Shown in pieces: positions 5,948-18,320 of a DNA stretch of 35,612 bases. Location: NCBI GenBank assembly GCA_902605035.1, contig CACLBB010000011.1, positions 1-35,612 of the forward strand, given 5' to 3'. Each line of letters begins with the position of its first letter. Within the stretch, counting starts at the first letter, position 1. A program made the translations under genes and the position numbers. This stretch comes from an uncultured Pelagibacteraceae bacterium (lineage in GTDB: Bacteria > Pseudomonadota > Alphaproteobacteria > Pelagibacterales > Pelagibacteraceae). Under the pieces are notes generated by a model that saw only the letters and a list, made by a program, of their open reading frames with translations, did not search any database and had not been told where the DNA came from.

Positions 5948-8900
5948 ATGCAATTATCTTTTACTCAAAAGAAAAATATAAGAAAGAATTTTGGTAAACT
6001 TGTAGAAGGTTTATCTATACCAAATTTAATTGAAGTCCAAAAAAATTCTTATAACGAGTTCTTAAAATCAAAAACTTTAGAAGAACAAATGAGCGATCTT
6101 TCTAAAGGGATAGATAAAGTTTTTAAAAGTATTTTTCCAATAGAAGATGGTACAGAGAAGTCAACACTCGAGTATATTTCATACAAATTAGAAAAACCTA
6201 AGTTTGATGTAATAGAATGTAAACAGAGGAGTTTATCTTACTCTGCTGCGCTTAAAGCTAATCTTAGATTAGTTGTATATGATATTGATCCAGAAAATAA
6301 TACAAAACAAATACTTTCAGCAAAAGAACAGGAAGTTTTCATAGGGGACTTACCCTTAATGACTCCAAGCGCAACCTTTATTACTAATGGCGTCGAAAGA
6401 GTAGTTGTGAACCAAATGCATAGAAGTCCAGGTGTTTTCTTTGACCATGATAAAGGAAAAACTCATGCAAGTGGAAAATTGTTATTTAACTGCAGAATAA
6501 TACCTGGAAGAGGTTCGTGGTTAGACTTCGAATTTGATCCAAAAGATATTTTGTATTTTAGAATAGACAGGAAAAAGAAACTGCCTATTACTTCAATATT
6601 GTTTGCTTTAGGATTTACTAGAGAAAAGATCATAACCACTTTTTACAAAACTAATAAATATAATTACAATCCAGAAAACAAGAAGTGGATTACAGACTTT
6701 GATCCAGAAAACTATAAAAGGCCGATTAAACTTTCTTACGATTTAATAGATAGTAAAAATGATAAAAAGATACTTTCAAAAGGTGAAAAATTGAATCTTG
6801 TTATTGCTAAAAAACTTCAAGAAAAAGGCCTAAAATCTATTTTAATCACAAATGACCAAATCATTGGAAAGTACATAGCTAATGATATTAAAGATAAAAA
6901 TGGAGAAATATATTTAAGAACTGGATTTGACATTACAGAGGAAAATTTAGAAAAACTGATTAACCAAGGTGAAAAAAATCTTAACATTGTAAATATAGAT
7001 CCGATCAACAAGGGTCCTTACTTGCTTGAAACCATCAAAGTAGATAAAAATCTTAATAAAACTGATGCATTAAATGATATCTATAAAGTTTTACGTCCTG
7101 GAGAAGCACCTTCAATAGAAGTTGCTGAAGAAATATTTAATAATCTTTATTTCAAGAAAGAAAGATACGATCTTTCCGAAGTCGGCAGAGTTAAGTTAAA
7201 CTCTAAGCTTAATCTTAAAATAAATAATAAAAAAACAGTTCTTACCACTGACGACATAATTGCAATCATACAATTTATGTTAGATTTAAGAGATGGAAAA
7301 GGCGAAGTTGACGATATAGATCATTTAGGCAATAGAAGAGTTAGATCAGTTGGAGAGCTAGTAGAGAACCAATTTAGAATTGGACTTTTAAGAATGGAGA
7401 GGACAGTTAAAGAAAAAATGTCAACATTTTTAGAAATTGAGTCTGCAATGCCTCAAGATTTGATTAATGCCAAACCAATAACTACATCTTTAAAAGATTT
7501 TTTTGCAACTTCTCAATTATCTCAATTTATGGATCAAACAAATCCACTCTCCGAAATTACACATAAAAGAAGAGTTTCTGCTTTAGGCCCAGGTGGACTA
7601 ACAAGAGAAAGAGCTGGATTTGAAGTAAGAGACGTTCATCCTACTCACTATGGAAGAATTTGCCCTATAGAAACCCCTGAAGGTCCAAATATTGGATTAA
7701 TAAATAGTTTAGCTACCTATTGTAGAGTAAATAAGTTTGGTTATATAGAAAGTCCTTATAAAAAAGTAATAAATGGAAAAGTTACTTCTGAAATAAAATA
7801 TTTGTCTGCAATCGAGGAAGAAAAATTTACGATAGCCCAGGCTAATTCTTCAATAAAAATCGATGGTTCTTTCGAAGAAGAACTTGTTGCTTGTAGAAAA
7901 AATTTAAACTTTGAACTTTCAAATAGAGAAAATATTGATTTTATTGATGTTTCACCTAAACAACTGGTTTCAGTCGCAGCTGCTTTAATACCTTTTTTAG
8001 AAAATGATGATGCTAATAGAGCACTCATGGGATCAAATATGATGAGACAAGCTGTGCCTCTATTAAAACCAGAGTCACCTTTAGTGGGCACTGGAATCGA
8101 GTCGGACGTTGCGTTAGATTCAGGAGTAACTATAGTGGCAAAAAGGAATGGAGAAGTAGATAAAATTGATGGAAAAAGAATAGTGGTAAAAGCTACAGAA
8201 GTTACCGACCTATCACAATCAGCAGTGGATATTTATAATCTTTCTAAATTTCAAAGGTCAAATCAAAACACTTGTATAAATCAGAAACCATTAGTTAAGG
8301 TTGGAGACCAAATTAAAAAAGGTGATATTATTGCTGATGGGCCAGCTACAAAACTTGGAGAATTAGCCTTAGGCAAAAACGTAACAGTCGCTTTTATGCC
8401 ATGGCAGGGTTATAATTTTGAAGATTCTATTTTAATCTCGGAAAGATGTGTAACTGATGACATTTTTACCTCAGTTCATATAGAAGAATACGAGTCTATG
8501 GCCAGAGATACAAAATTAGGCGCAGAGGAAATTACTAGAGATATTCCGAATGTTAGCGAAGAAAGTCTGAGAAACTTGGATGAATCAGGAATAGTTTATG
8601 TTGGAGCGGAGGTAAAACCTGGAGATATCTTAGTAGGAAAAGTCACTCCTAAAAGCGAGACATCATCTAGCCCTGAAGAAAAACTACTTAGATCGATTTT
8701 TGGAGAAAAAGCAACAGATGTGAGGGACTCTTCTTTAAAATTACCTTCGGGAAGTACCGGAGTAGTAATAGACGTGCGAGTTTTTAATAGACATGGAATA
8801 GAGAAAGACGAAAGATCTATAGCCATTGAAAGAGCTGAAATTGAGTCGGTACAAGAAGATAAAAAAGTTGAAGAAGAGATTTTAAATAGAAATATAAAAC

Positions 8901-10039
8901 TTAGAGCAATAGATTTATTAAATGCTCAACAAATTGATAAACAATATAAAGAACTAAAACCAGGCACTACTCTTAATAAAAATGATTTCGAAACCTTAGG
9001 TTTAAAAGACTTATGGAAACTTTCTTTTGAGAATAAAGATTTAAATAGCAATTTGGAAAAACTAAAAAATCAATTTGAAAATGCGTCTGATGATATAAAA
9101 TTGAGATTTGAGGATAAAGTAACAAAAATACAACAAGGTGATGATTTGTTACCTACAGTAATGAAAGTAGTAAAAGTTTTTGTAGCTGTTAAAAGACGAT
9201 TGATGCCGGGAGACAAAATGGCCGGAAGACACGGAAACAAAGGAGTGGTCAGTAAAATTGTGCCTGTAGAAGATATGCCTTACATGGAAAGTGGAAAACC
9301 AGTTGATATTGTATTAAACCCACTAGGTGTCCCAAGTCGTATGAACGTTGGGCAAATTTTAGAAACTCACCTCGGTTGGTCGTGTTCAGAATTAGGTGAA
9401 CAAATAAAATCTTTTTTAAAAGATTTTGATATTGAGATTGATAAAATTAAAAAAAAATTGAAAGAAATTTATGGAGACAAGTACTATAATGAAGTAATTT
9501 CAAAACTTTCAAAAAAGGAGATAGCTGAATTAGTTCACAACATTTCTAATGGAGTGCCTATTTCTACTCCAGTTTTTGATGGCGCAAGCACTAATGACAT
9601 TACAGAGATGTTAAATCTTGCAAAATTACCAAATTCTGGACAAACAAATTTGTGGAATGGACAAACAGGTGAAAAATTTGATCGACCAGTAACAGTTGGA
9701 ATAATTTATATGTTGAAATTAAATCATTTAGTTGAAGATAAAATTCATGCTAGATCGACGGGTCCATATAGTTTAGTTACTCAGCAACCTCTTGGAGGAA
9801 AAGCACAACTCGGTGGTCAAAGGTTTGGTGAAATGGAAGTATGGGCATTGGAAGCATATGGAGCATCTTATACATTGCAAGAAATTTTAACTGTTAAATC
9901 AGATGATGTTGCTGGTAGAACAAAAGTTTATGAAACAATTGTTAAAGGAAATAACAATTTCGAGTCTGGTGTGCCAGAGTCATTTAACGTTTTAGTCAAA
10001 GAAATAAGGGCATTAGGATTAAATATTGAATTAAATTAG
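5948..10039 (+). CDS. rpoB: DNA-directed RNA polymerase subunit beta
   Basis: Full-length 1363-residue catalytic subunit (1342 in E. coli). The rifampicin-pocket region around [14 protein letters not shown] and [14 protein letters not shown] is conserved, with Asp529, His539 and Ser544 matching E. coli D516, H526 and S531. Thr531 replaces E. coli N518. The active-site motif [12 protein letters not shown] is near 1088-1099 (Lys1090). The C-terminal end that contacts beta' ([18 protein letters not shown]) is intact. No frameshift or large deletion is seen. The ATG has no clear Shine-Dalgarno and is preceded by TTTTATTATTA. It lies behind the rplL hairpin and one base before rpoC. Confidence 0.98.
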   Translation: MQLSFTQKKNIRKNFGKLVEGLSIPNLIEVQKNSYNEFLKSKTLEEQMSDLSKGIDKVFKSIFPIEDGTEKSTLEYISYKLEKPKFDVIECKQRSLSYSAALKANLRLVVYDIDPENNTKQILSAKEQEVFIGDLPLMTPSATFITNGVERVVVNQMHRSPGVFFDHDKGKTHASGKLLFNCRIIPGRGSWLDFEFDPKDILYFRIDRKKKLPITSILFALGFTREKIITTFYKTNKYNYNPENKKWITDFDPENYKRPIKLSYDLIDSKNDKKILSKGEKLNLVIAKKLQEKGLKSILITNDQIIGKYIANDIKDKNGEIYLRTGFDITEENLEKLINQGEKNLNIVNIDPINKGPYLLETIKVDKNLNKTDALNDIYKVLRPGEAPSIEVAEEIFNNLYFKKERYDLSEVGRVKLNSKLNLKINNKKTVLTTDDIIAIIQFMLDLRDGKGEVDDIDHLGNRRVRSVGELVENQFRIGLLRMERTVKEKMSTFLEIESAMPQDLINAKPITTSLKDFFATSQLSQFMDQTNPLSEITHKRRVSALGPGGLTRERAGFEVRDVHPTHYGRICPIETPEGPNIGLINSLATYCRVNKFGYIESPYKKVINGKVTSEIKYLSAIEEEKFTIAQANSSIKIDGSFEEELVACRKNLNFELSNRENIDFIDVSPKQLVSVAAALIPFLENDDANRALMGSNMMRQAVPLLKPESPLVGTGIESDVALDSGVTIVAKRNGEVDKIDGKRIVVKATEVTDLSQSAVDIYNLSKFQRSNQNTCINQKPLVKVGDQIKKGDIIADGPATKLGELALGKNVTVAFMPWQGYNFEDSILISERCVTDDIFTSVHIEEYESMARDTKLGAEEITRDIPNVSEESLRNLDESGIVYVGAEVKPGDILVGKVTPKSETSSSPEEKLLRSIFGEKATDVRDSSLKLPSGSTGVVIDVRVFNRHGIEKDERSIAIERAEIESVQEDKKVEEEILNRNIKLRAIDLLNAQQIDKQYKELKPGTTLNKNDFETLGLKDLWKLSFENKDLNSNLEKLKNQFENASDDIKLRFEDKVTKIQQGDDLLPTVMKVVKVFVAVKRRLMPGDKMAGRHGNKGVVSKIVPVEDMPYMESGKPVDIVLNPLGVPSRMNVGQILETHLGWSCSELGEQIKSFLKDFDIEIDKIKKKLKEIYGDKYYNEVISKLSKKEIAELVHNISNGVPISTPVFDGASTNDITEMLNLAKLPNSGQTNLWNGQTGEKFDRPVTVGIIYMLKLNHLVEDKIHARSTGPYSLVTQQPLGGKAQLGGQRFGEMEVWALEAYGASYTLQEILTVKSDDVAGRTKVYETIVKGNNNFESGVPESFNVLVKEIRALGLNIELN

Positions 10040-10040
10040 T

Positions 10041-13000
10041 ATGGAAAAAAATATATCTAAAAATTTTGATAATCAGAACTTAGTTCCCGAAAATAACTTT
10101 GATAGTATCAAGATAACATTAGCTAGCCCAGAGAAAATTAAATCTTGGTCATACGGAGAAATTAAAAAACCTGAAACTATTAATTATAGAACTTTTAGAC
10201 CAGAAAAGGATGGTTTATTTTGTTCTAGAATCTTTGGCCCAGTTAAAGATTACGAGTGTTTATGTGGTAAGTATAAACGTATGAAGTTTAGAGGTATTAT
10301 TTGTGAAAAATGCGGTGTAGAAGTTACAAAATCAAATGTAAGAAGAGAAAGAATGGGGCACATTGATTTAGCATGTCCAGTTGCTCACATTTGGTTCTTA
10401 AAATCTTTACCTAGCCGTATTTCATTAACAATAGATATGAAACTTAAAGAAGTTGAGAAAGTTTTGTATTTTGAAAGTTTTATCGTCGTCGAACCAGGTC
10501 TTACAACATTAAAAAAAGGGCAATTATTATCTGAGGAAGCTTTAATAAAAGCTCAAGATGAATTTGGTGAGGATGCCTTTACTGCTGGCATAGGTGCTGA
10601 AGCTGTTAGAGAAATATTATTAAGTTTAGATTTGAAAAAAGAACAAAAAAAACTAAGAGACTCTTTATCTGAAATAAAATCAAAAGTCACAGAAGAAAGA
10701 ACTATTAAAAGATTAAAATTAATCGAGTCTTTTATTTCCTCTGGAAATAAACCTGAATGGATGATTTTAACGTCCGTTCCAGTAATACCGCCAGAACTTA
10801 GACCTCTTGTTCCTTTAGATGGAGGAAGATTTGCAACGTCTGATTTAAACGATTTATATAGAAGAGTAATTAATAGAAATAATCGATTGAAAAGATTATT
10901 AGATCTTAAAGCACCAGATATTATCGTAAGAAATGAAAAAAGAATGCTTCAAGAGTCAGTCGATGCATTATTTGATAACGGAAGACGAGGAAGAGTAATT
11001 ACTGGGACAGGTAAAAGACCGCTAAAGTCTTTAGCAGAAATGTTGAAAGGAAAACAAGGTAGATTTAGACAAAATTTATTAGGAAAAAGAGTAGATTATT
11101 CTGGTCGTTCAGTGATAGTTGTAGGCCCAGAGCTGAAATTACATCAATGTGGATTGCCAAAAAAAATGGCTTTGGAATTATTTAAACCATTTTTATATGC
11201 AAGACTAGACAAGTTAGGCTTAGCCACAACTATTAAACAAGCTAAAAGATTAGTTGAGAAAGAAAAAAGTGAAGTTTGGGATTGTCTAGAACACATAATA
11301 AGAGAACATCCAATTCTACTTAATAGAGCACCAACGCTTCACAGACTTGGAGTACAAGCTTTTGAGGCTAAATTGATCGAAGGAAATGCGATAGAACTTC
11401 ACCCTTTGGTCTGTGCAGCTTTTAACGCTGATTTTGATGGCGATCAAATGGCTGTGCATATCCCTTTAAGCTTAGAGGCACAACTTGAAGCGAGAGTTCT
11501 AATGATGTCAACTAACAATATTCTGAGTCCTTCTAATGGAAAACCGATTATTGTTCCAAGTCAGGATATTGTACTAGGTATTTATTATCTATCTCAAGCC
11601 GAAGACAAGGAAAAAAAACCTAAAGGAATTTTCCTTTCAGTAGAGGAAATAGAGCAAGCATTAGAAAACAAATCAATTAGCTTGCATTCTAAAATAATTT
11701 CAACATTTAAAACAGTTAATAAAGAGGGGATAACGAAAATAGAAAAGTATACAAGTACAGCGGGAAGATTTTTATTAGCAAATTTACTACCCGTTAATCA
11801 TAACATCAAATTTAGTTTAATAAATAGACTGCTTACAAAGAAAAATGTTTCAGAGGTAATTGATACAATTTTTAGATATTGTGGACAAAAAGAAACAGTG
11901 ATTTTCTGTGATAAAATAAAAACTTTAGGTTTCAAACATGCATTTAAGGCTGGTATTTCTTTTGGTAAAGATGATTTATTAATTCCAAAAACAAAAGAAA
12001 ATTTAATAAACAATACAAAAAAACAAATAGAAGACTATGAAAAACAGTATTCTGACGGGTTAATAACTCGAGGAGAAAAATATAATAAGGTAGTTGATAT
12101 CTGGTCTAAATGCACAGATACAGTTGCCAATGAAATGATGAAAGAAATATCATCAGCAGAGAAGATATACGATGACGACAGAATAGAAACTAATTCGGTT
12201 TACATGATGGCGGACTCTGGAGCTCGAGGGTCTCAAGCTCAAATGAAACAATTGGCTGGTATGAGAGGATTGATAGCTAAACCTTCGGGAGAAATTATAG
12301 AAACACCAATTATTTCAAATTTCAAAGAAGGTTTATCTGTTCTTGAATATTTCAATTCTACGCATGGTGCTAGAAAGGGTTTAGCAGATACTGCTTTAAA
12401 AACTGCAAACTCAGGTTATTTAACTAGAAGATTGTGTGATGTAGCTCAAGATGTACAAATTACTAAAAAGGAATGTGATTGTAAAACAAAATCATCAGTA
12501 ACGATTTCTGAAATAATAGAAGGAGGAAATATCTTAGTGAGCTTATCTGAGAGAGTATTAGGGAGAGTAATAGCCGAAAATATTAAAAATCCTTTAACTG
12601 GTGAAGTCATTATAAAAAAAGAGAAGTTAATTGATGAATATGACTGCGAAAAAATAGATGCCGCAGGTGTAAAATCAGTAAATGTTTACTCAGTAATAAC
12701 TTGTGGTTCTACTAGAGGTGTATGTGCAATGAGTTACGGTAGAGACCTAGCAAGAGGTAAATTAGTTAGTGTAGGTGAAGCAGTAGGTATGATAGCAGCC
12801 CAATCTATTGGAGAACCAGGCACTCAATTAACAATGAGAACTTTCCACGTTGGCGGTACAGCTCAAATTAAGGAAGAGTCTCAAATTATTTCGCAGACTA
12901 AAGGTAAATTAAATATTGTTAATAAAAACCTTATTGAAGACTCAAAGAAAAATATAATTGTAATGGGAAGAAATACTCAATTAAGTATTGAAGACGAGAA

Positions 13001-14228
13001 TGGAAGACAACTTGCTATTTATAAAGTTAATTATGGTTCAAAATTATTTTTTAAAGATGGTGATACGGTAGAAAAAGGAAAAAAAATTGCTGAATGGGAT
13101 CCTTACACTTTACCAGTTATTGCTGAAACGTCTGGAATAGTTAATTATATGGATTTGACAGAAGGAACATCTTTAACCGAAACTTTAGACGATGCTACGG
13201 GATTATCCTCAAAATCAGTCACAGATTGGAAATCTCTATCTAAAAATTCTGAATTAAAGCCTAGAATTACATTAAGGAATGATAAAGGTGAAATTATTAA
13301 AAAAGCAGACGGAAACGAAGCTCGTTATTATTTAGTTCCTGATACAATTTTATCAGTTAAAGATGGGCAAAAAATTTCTGCAGGCGATGTGTTAGCTCGT
13401 TTACCTAAAGAAACTTCAAAAACAAAAGATATTACTGGGGGTCTACCACGTGTAGCTGAATTGTTTGAAGCCAGAAAACCAAAAGATAGTGCTATAATAG
13501 CTGAGAATGATGGAGTTATAGAATTTGGTAAAGAAGTGAGAGGAAAACAGAAAATTTCTATAGTAGCAACAAACGGTGAAACTTCAAATTATTTAATACC
13601 TAAAGGCAAACATGTTAACTTTAATCAAGGTGAAAAAATAAAAAAAGGGGAATATCTATTAGATGGTAGTCCAGCGCCCCATGATATTTTGAGAATACTT
13701 GGTGTAGAAAAATTAACAGAGTATTTCGTTAGTGAAGTACAAGAAGTTTATCGTCTTCAAGGAGTTGTTATTAATGATAAACATATAGAAACTATCGTTA
13801 GACAAATGTTAAAGAGAGTAGAGATTAAAGATCCAGGTGATTCTGGTTTGCTTGTAGGAGAAGTTATAGACTTACTGGAAATTAACAAAATAAACGACAA
13901 ATTGAAAGAAGAGAAAAAGAAACCAGCCTTGTTTGAAAGAGTTTTATTAGGTATTACGAAAGCTTCTTTACAAACTAATTCATTTATTTCAGCTGCCTCA
14001 TTTCAGGAAACTACGAGGGTGTTAACAGACGCATCTATAAAAGGCAAAACTGACACATTAGAAGGACTAAAAGAAAACGTGATAGTTGGAAGATTGGTAC
14101 CTGCGGGAACTGGTCTTACCAAAATTGATTGGGATAAGCAGGCTAAAGAACAAGATAAATCAAGGCTTGAAGAATTAAAAAAACAAGAGCTAGAAAACTC
14201 AACTACTACACCAGAACAGACAGCTTAA
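10041..14228 (+). CDS. rpoC: DNA-directed RNA polymerase subunit beta'
   Basis: Full-length, 1395 residues. The N-terminal zinc site is complete (Cys73, 75, 88, 91 in CLCG...CEKCG). The catalytic Mg2+ loop NADFDGDQ is at 462-469 (Asp464, 466, 468). The trigger-loop/bridge region is present ([18 protein letters not shown] type; here [18 protein letters not shown]). The second zinc site is unusual: by motif alignment the family's four cysteines correspond to Cys812, Cys888, Cys895 and Ser898, so the last ligand is serine, while an extra Cys814 is found in the CDC sequence. The tail is Lys/Glu/Gln-rich. It is translationally close to rpoB (one-base gap). Confidence 0.98.
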   Translation: MEKNISKNFDNQNLVPENNFDSIKITLASPEKIKSWSYGEIKKPETINYRTFRPEKDGLFCSRIFGPVKDYECLCGKYKRMKFRGIICEKCGVEVTKSNVRRERMGHIDLACPVAHIWFLKSLPSRISLTIDMKLKEVEKVLYFESFIVVEPGLTTLKKGQLLSEEALIKAQDEFGEDAFTAGIGAEAVREILLSLDLKKEQKKLRDSLSEIKSKVTEERTIKRLKLIESFISSGNKPEWMILTSVPVIPPELRPLVPLDGGRFATSDLNDLYRRVINRNNRLKRLLDLKAPDIIVRNEKRMLQESVDALFDNGRRGRVITGTGKRPLKSLAEMLKGKQGRFRQNLLGKRVDYSGRSVIVVGPELKLHQCGLPKKMALELFKPFLYARLDKLGLATTIKQAKRLVEKEKSEVWDCLEHIIREHPILLNRAPTLHRLGVQAFEAKLIEGNAIELHPLVCAAFNADFDGDQMAVHIPLSLEAQLEARVLMMSTNNILSPSNGKPIIVPSQDIVLGIYYLSQAEDKEKKPKGIFLSVEEIEQALENKSISLHSKIISTFKTVNKEGITKIEKYTSTAGRFLLANLLPVNHNIKFSLINRLLTKKNVSEVIDTIFRYCGQKETVIFCDKIKTLGFKHAFKAGISFGKDDLLIPKTKENLINNTKKQIEDYEKQYSDGLITRGEKYNKVVDIWSKCTDTVANEMMKEISSAEKIYDDDRIETNSVYMMADSGARGSQAQMKQLAGMRGLIAKPSGEIIETPIISNFKEGLSVLEYFNSTHGARKGLADTALKTANSGYLTRRLCDVAQDVQITKKECDCKTKSSVTISEIIEGGNILVSLSERVLGRVIAENIKNPLTGEVIIKKEKLIDEYDCEKIDAAGVKSVNVYSVITCGSTRGVCAMSYGRDLARGKLVSVGEAVGMIAAQSIGEPGTQLTMRTFHVGGTAQIKEESQIISQTKGKLNIVNKNLIEDSKKNIIVMGRNTQLSIEDENGRQLAIYKVNYGSKLFFKDGDTVEKGKKIAEWDPYTLPVIAETSGIVNYMDLTEGTSLTETLDDATGLSSKSVTDWKSLSKNSELKPRITLRNDKGEIIKKADGNEARYYLVPDTILSVKDGQKISAGDVLARLPKETSKTKDITGGLPRVAELFEARKPKDSAIIAENDGVIEFGKEVRGKQKISIVATNGETSNYLIPKGKHVNFNQGEKIKKGEYLLDGSPAPHDILRILGVEKLTEYFVSEVQEVYRLQGVVINDKHIETIVRQMLKRVEIKDPGDSGLLVGEVIDLLEINKINDKLKEEKKKPALFERVLLGITKASLQTNSFISAASFQETTRVLTDASIKGKTDTLEGLKENVIVGRLVPAGTGLTKIDWDKQAKEQDKSRLEELKKQELENSTTTPEQTA

Positions 14229-14253
14229 ATTACAATATAATAACCATTAAATA

Positions 14254-14281
14254 TTGACTTTTATCGTTTCGATGCTAGTTT
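14254..14281 (+). promoter_or_regulatory. Candidate promoter for the str-S10-spc cluster
   Basis: TTGACT (14254-14259), a 16-base spacer and TAGTTT (14276-14281) preceded by TGC, giving an extended -10 form (TGCTAGTTT). The -35 is close to consensus, the -10 weak. It lies in the 149-base gap between rpoC and rpsL, the largest gap in the window, and would give a leader of roughly 90 bases. The TTGACTTT sequence and 16-base spacing recur before rpsM. Confidence 0.45.
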
Positions 14282-14301
14282 ACGGCACATTTTGAATGTT
14301 A

Positions 14302-14366
14302 GAAGTAAGGCAATCAATAGTCTTAAACACTAACTAAAATATATCAGACTACCTTTCTTTTACTTC
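14302..14366 (+). promoter_or_regulatory. Foldable leader before rpsL (possible ribosomal-protein leader)
   Basis: Two nested inverted repeats sit just before the gene: an outer 7-bp GAAGTAA (14302-14308) with TTACTTC (14360-14366), and an inner 6-bp TAGTCT (14318-14323) with AGACTA (14346-14351). An internal loop separates the two stems. The end of the outer stem is 11 bases from the rpsL ATG, so folding could affect ribosome access. No T-run follows, so it is not an intrinsic terminator. Pairing was found by eye, and no energy or covariation was computed. Confidence 0.38.
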
Positions 14367-14377
14367 AAAATATTATT

Positions 14378-14749
14378 ATGCCGACTATTAATCAGTTGAT
14401 AAAAAAAGGTAGGGTAAAACCAATTGCACGAAATAAAGTTCCAGCTTTGGAACGCCAACCTTTGAAAAGAGGTGTATGTGTAAAAGTTTATACAACTACT
14501 CCCAAAAAACCTAATTCAGCTTTAAGAAAAGTGGCTAGGGTTAGACTATCAAATGGTTTTGAAGTAACAGCCTACATTCCTGGCGAGGGTCATAACTTGC
14601 AAGAACACTCAGTTGTTTTGCTCAGAGGTGGTCGTGTTAAAGATTTACCAGGAGTTCGATATCATATTTTAAGAGGTAATCTAGATACCCAAGGTGTTGC
14701 GAACCGAAAACAAAGAAGATCCTTGTACGGGGCAAAAAAACCAAAATAA
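14378..14749 (+). CDS. rpsL: 30S ribosomal protein S12 (uS12)
   Basis: A 123-residue protein at the decoding centre, first gene of the cluster. The family core is clear: [59 protein letters not shown]. The lysines at the streptomycin-sensitive positions (in PKKPNS and GRVKDLPG) are retained, the wild-type state. The ATG at 14378 has no Shine-Dalgarno and follows AATATTATT. rpsG starts 4 bases after the stop. Confidence 0.97.
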   Translation: MPTINQLIKKGRVKPIARNKVPALERQPLKRGVCVKVYTTTPKKPNSALRKVARVRLSNGFEVTAYIPGEGHNLQEHSVVLLRGGRVKDLPGVRYHILRGNLDTQGVANRKQRRSLYGAKKPK

Positions 14750-14753
14750 TTTT

Positions 14754-15224
14754 ATGTCTAGAAAAAGGAAAGCTCCCATTAGAAAAGTATATCCTGATCC
14801 AAAGTTTCATTCAGAAATTGTTTCAAAATTTATTAATTCTATAATGTATGATGGAAAAAGATCAACAGCAGAAAAAATTCTCTATGATGCATTGGAAAAA
14901 ATTAAAGGAAAAGATAACAACGATCCATTAAAAATTTTTAATTTAGCAATCAATAACGTTAAACCTAATCTTGAATGTAGATCTAGAAGAGTAGGTGGAG
15001 CAACTTACCAGGTTCCGGTAGAAGTAAAGTCAAAAAGAGCTCAAGCCTTAGCTTTAAGATGGTTGATGGACGCAACAAGAAAAAGAAAGAACAAAACGAT
15101 GGCTGATAAACTTTATGCAGAGTTGTTAGATGCATCTCAAAATAAAGGGTCAGCAATTAAAAAAAGAGAAGACGTGCATAAAATGGCAGAAGCTAACAAA
15201 GCTTTTGCTCATTTTAGATGGTAA
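14754..15224 (+). CDS. rpsG: 30S ribosomal protein S7 (uS7)
   Basis: A 156-residue primary 16S rRNA-binding protein that nucleates the 30S head and lies near the E site. Recognisable parts are [33 protein letters not shown], the [15 protein letters not shown] hairpin, and the C-terminal [15 protein letters not shown]. The ATG at 14754 is chosen because it gives the family N-terminus. An in-frame ATG inside rpsL would add an unrelated 20 residues. In E. coli S7 represses this operon at the rpsL-rpsG junction; only 4 bases remain there here. Confidence 0.96.
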   Translation: MSRKRKAPIRKVYPDPKFHSEIVSKFINSIMYDGKRSTAEKILYDALEKIKGKDNNDPLKIFNLAINNVKPNLECRSRRVGGATYQVPVEVKSKRAQALALRWLMDATRKRKNKTMADKLYAELLDASQNKGSAIKKREDVHKMAEANKAFAHFRW

Positions 15225-15230
15225 TGATTT

Positions 15231-17303
15231 ATGTCAAAATATTCCTTAGATAAATATAGAAACATCGGTATCATGGCCCACATAGATGCAGGAAAAACAA
15301 CAACTACTGAAAGAGTTTTGTATTACACTGGAAAAAGTCATAAAATTGGAGAAGTTCATGATGGTGCAGCAACAATGGATTGGATGGAGCAGGAGCAAGA
15401 GAGAGGAATTACAATTACTTCCGCTGCCACAACTTGTTTTTGGAGAGACCATAGAATAAATATTATTGATACTCCTGGACACGTAGATTTTACAATTGAA
15501 GTTGAAAGGTCTTTAAAAGTTTTGGACGGAGCAGTTGCAGTTTTTGATGGTGTTGCTGGTGTTGAACCACAGTCCGAAACAGTTTGGCGTCAAGCTGATA
15601 AATATAAAGTACCAAGAATTTGTTTTGTTAACAAACTAGATAGAACTGGTGCAGATTTTTATAGATGTGTAGATATGATTAAGGAGCGTTTGGGATGTAA
15701 ACCTTTAGTTCTTCAGTTACCCATAGGATCAGAAGCTGATCTTAAAGGAATAGTAGATTTAGTAAAAATGAAAGGTGTTGTTTGGCAAAATGAAGATTTA
15801 GGAGCAAAGTTCGATTATGTTGAAATTCCTGCAGACTTAAAAGAAAAAGCAGATAAGTATCGGAAGGAATTAGTTGAAACAGCTGTTGAGGAAGATGAAA
15901 AATTAATGGAATCATATCTTGAAGGAAAAGAGCCTTCAGAAACAGATCTAATAAAGTGTATAAGAAAAGGAACCCTGGGTTTTAATTTTGTTCCTATAAC
16001 GACTGGCTCTGCTTTTAAAAACAAAGGTGTTCAACCTCTTTTAGACGCAGTTGTAGACTATTTACCGAGTCCAAAAGATATAGGCTCTATTGAGGCTACT
16101 AAATTAAATTCGGAGGATAAGCTTGAAATGAAATTTGCTGATACAGAACCATTTTCTGCATTAGCTTTTAAAGTTGCTAATGATCCATTTGTAGGTTCTT
16201 TAACTTTTATAAGAATTTATTCAGGAACTATTAAAGCTGGTACATCAGTTTATAACTCATCCAAAGAAAAAACTGAAAGAGTTGGCCGAATGTTACTTAT
16301 GCATGCAAATAGTAGAGAAGATATTAAAGAAGCAACAACAGGAGATATAGTTGCTTTAGCTGGATTAAAGTTCACTATTACGGGGCATACCTTGTGTGAA
16401 GAAAGTAAGCCAATTTTATTAGAACCTATGGAATTTCCTGATCCAGTCATAGAAATTGCGGTAGAGCCTAAAACAAAAGCAGATCAGGAAAAAATGGGAG
16501 AAGCATTAGGAAGATTAGCGAAAGAAGATCCCTCTTTTAGAGTAACATCTGATGAAGAGTCAGGTCAAACTATAATAAAAGGGATGGGTGAATTACATTT
16601 AGATATAATCGTAGACAGGATGAAGAGGGAATTTAAAGTAGAGGCAAATATTGGAGCACCTCAAGTAGCTTATAGAGAAACTATTCTTGCATCATCTGAG
16701 GTCACTTATATACATAAAAAACAAAGTGGTGGTGCAGGACAATTTGCTAAGGTCACATTAAATGTCGAACCCCTTGAGCCAGGCAAAGGTAGAGAAGTAG
16801 AAAATAAGATTAAAGGAGGTTCTATTCCTAAAGAATTTATTCCAGGAGTGGAAAAGGGAGTAGAAAGCGTAGCTGATAGTGGAATTTTAGCAGGTTTCCC
16901 TCTTATTGATTATAAAGTCACTATTCTTGATGGTTTACATCATGATGTTGACTCAAGTGTATTAGCTTTTGAAATAGCCTCTAGAATGTGTTTCAGGGAA
17001 GCGTGCACTAAAGCTACATTAAAATTACTTGAACCAATGATGAAAGTAGAAGTAATAACACCTGAAGATTTTATGGGAGATGTTATAGGAGATTTAAATA
17101 GTAGAAGAGGACAAGTTGCATCAACTGAACCAAGAGGGAATGCCACAGCAATAAATGCGACAGTCCCATTAGCTAATATGTTTGGTTATATAAATAATTT
17201 AAGGTCCTCAACACAAGGAAGAGCTCAATACACTATGCAATTCAGTCATTACGACAAAGTTCCACAAAATGTTCAAGATGAGGTAACAAAAAAACTAGCT
17301 TAA
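15231..17303 (+). CDS. fusA: Elongation factor G
   Basis: A 690-residue ribosomal translocase. The G domain has AHIDAGKT (16-23), DTPGH (80-84) and NKLD (134-137). Domains II-V follow ([20 protein letters not shown] in domain [16 protein letters not shown] in [22 protein letters not shown] in V). The sequence ends in a conserved helix near the 3' end. It is preceded by rpsG and followed 2 bases later by rpsJ. In many proteobacteria tuf lies between fusA and rpsJ, but not here. Confidence 0.98.
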   Translation: MSKYSLDKYRNIGIMAHIDAGKTTTTERVLYYTGKSHKIGEVHDGAATMDWMEQEQERGITITSAATTCFWRDHRINIIDTPGHVDFTIEVERSLKVLDGAVAVFDGVAGVEPQSETVWRQADKYKVPRICFVNKLDRTGADFYRCVDMIKERLGCKPLVLQLPIGSEADLKGIVDLVKMKGVVWQNEDLGAKFDYVEIPADLKEKADKYRKELVETAVEEDEKLMESYLEGKEPSETDLIKCIRKGTLGFNFVPITTGSAFKNKGVQPLLDAVVDYLPSPKDIGSIEATKLNSEDKLEMKFADTEPFSALAFKVANDPFVGSLTFIRIYSGTIKAGTSVYNSSKEKTERVGRMLLMHANSREDIKEATTGDIVALAGLKFTITGHTLCEESKPILLEPMEFPDPVIEIAVEPKTKADQEKMGEALGRLAKEDPSFRVTSDEESGQTIIKGMGELHLDIIVDRMKREFKVEANIGAPQVAYRETILASSEVTYIHKKQSGGAGQFAKVTLNVEPLEPGKGREVENKIKGGSIPKEFIPGVEKGVESVADSGILAGFPLIDYKVTILDGLHHDVDSSVLAFEIASRMCFREACTKATLKLLEPMMKVEVITPEDFMGDVIGDLNSRRGQVASTEPRGNATAINATVPLANMFGYINNLRSSTQGRAQYTMQFSHYDKVPQNVQDEVTKKLA

Positions 17304-17305
17304 TT

Positions 17306-17614
17306 ATGGAAAATCAAAATATAAGAATACATTTAAAAGCATATGATAACAAAATCTTAGATTTATCTACGGAAGAAATTGTTAATACTGCAAAACGAAC
17401 AGGTGCGCAAGTTAAGGGACCTATACCTCTACCTACAAGAATAGAGAGATACACAGTTTTGAGATCACCACATATTGATAAAAAAAGTAGAGAGCAATTC
17501 GAGTCAAGAACACATAAAAGATTAATAGATATAATAGAACCTACACCACAGACAGTTGAAGCTTTAATGAAATTAGATTTAGCTTCTGGGGTAGACATAG
17601 AAATAAAGATATAA
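17306..17614 (+). CDS. rpsJ: 30S ribosomal protein S10 (uS10, NusE)
   Basis: A 102-residue head protein that also acts as NusE in antitermination and bridges NusG to the ribosome. The family core is clear: [51 protein letters not shown]. It starts 2 bases after fusA with no Shine-Dalgarno-like sequence and no room for the long L4-sensing S10 leader of E. coli, so the str and S10 operons are joined. Confidence 0.96.
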   Translation: MENQNIRIHLKAYDNKILDLSTEEIVNTAKRTGAQVKGPIPLPTRIERYTVLRSPHIDKKSREQFESRTHKRLIDIIEPTPQTVEALMKLDLASGVDIEIKI

Positions 17615-17615
17615 A

Positions 17616-18320
17616 ATGAGCATTGGATTAATAGGAACTAAGATAGGAATGACACGAGAATTTATGAAAAGTGGGCAATCGGTTCCTGTGACAGTTATCA
17701 AAATAGAAAAAGGTAGAGTTTTAGATGTTATTACTAAAGAAAAAAGAGGATACAACGCAGTAAAAATTGGTTTTTTTAAGTTGAAGAATTCAAAACTTAC
17801 AAAGCAAATGAAAGGCTATTTTGCGAAGAAAAATACAGAACCAAAAAAAATTTTAAAAGAATTTAGAGTTGATAAAAATGATCAATATAAAGAGGGAAAT
17901 GAACTTGGATTGGAAATTTTCAAAGATAAAAAATTTGTCGATGTAAGATCAAAAACTATTGGAAAAGGGTTTGCTGGTGTAATGAAAAGATGGAATTTTG
18001 GTGGCCTAAGAGCTTCTCATGGAGTATCTGTATCTCATAGATCGCATGGGTCTACAGGTCAAAGACAAGACCCAGGAAAAGTATTTAAAGGGAAAAAGAT
18101 GGCAGGTCATATGGGCGATAAGTTGAGGACAATGTTAAATTTAGAAATAATTAAGTCTGATTTAGATAACAATCTTATTTATCTTAAAGGTTCAATACCT
18201 GGTTCCAAAAACACTACAGTATTCATCAGAGGTTCAGTTAAAAATGTTAAAAGAAAAACAGTTAACGAAAAATATGAACAAAAGTTAAAAAAAGCACAAG
18301 CAAGTAAAGGAAAAAAATAA
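17616..18320 (+). CDS. rplC: 50S ribosomal protein L3 (uL3)
   Basis: A 234-residue early-assembly protein reaching toward the peptidyl transferase centre. Typical motifs are [13 protein letters not shown] (N-terminus), [21 protein letters not shown] and [20 protein letters not shown] (the extended loop), and KMAGHMGD. The C-terminus carries a Lys-rich tail of about 20 residues beyond the usual end. It starts 1 base after rpsJ and abuts rplD exactly. Confidence 0.96.
   Translation: MSIGLIGTKIGMTREFMKSGQSVPVTVIKIEKGRVLDVITKEKRGYNAVKIGFFKLKNSKLTKQMKGYFAKKNTEPKKILKEFRVDKNDQYKEGNELGLEIFKDKKFVDVRSKTIGKGFAGVMKRWNFGGLRASHGVSVSHRSHGSTGQRQDPGKVFKGKKMAGHMGDKLRTMLNLEIIKSDLDNNLIYLKGSIPGSKNTTVFIRGSVKNVKRKTVNEKYEQKLKKAQASKGKK

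Noticed and set aside
7500-7580. Thr531 in the rifampicin pocket of beta as a resistance mutation.
   Set aside because: The main resistance positions (Asp529, His539, Ser544) are wild type, and Thr at this place is probably a lineage variant.
14694-14753. Longer rpsG starting inside rpsL.
   Set aside because: The extra 20 residues are an out-of-frame reading of rpsL and S7 begins MSRKRKAP at 14754.
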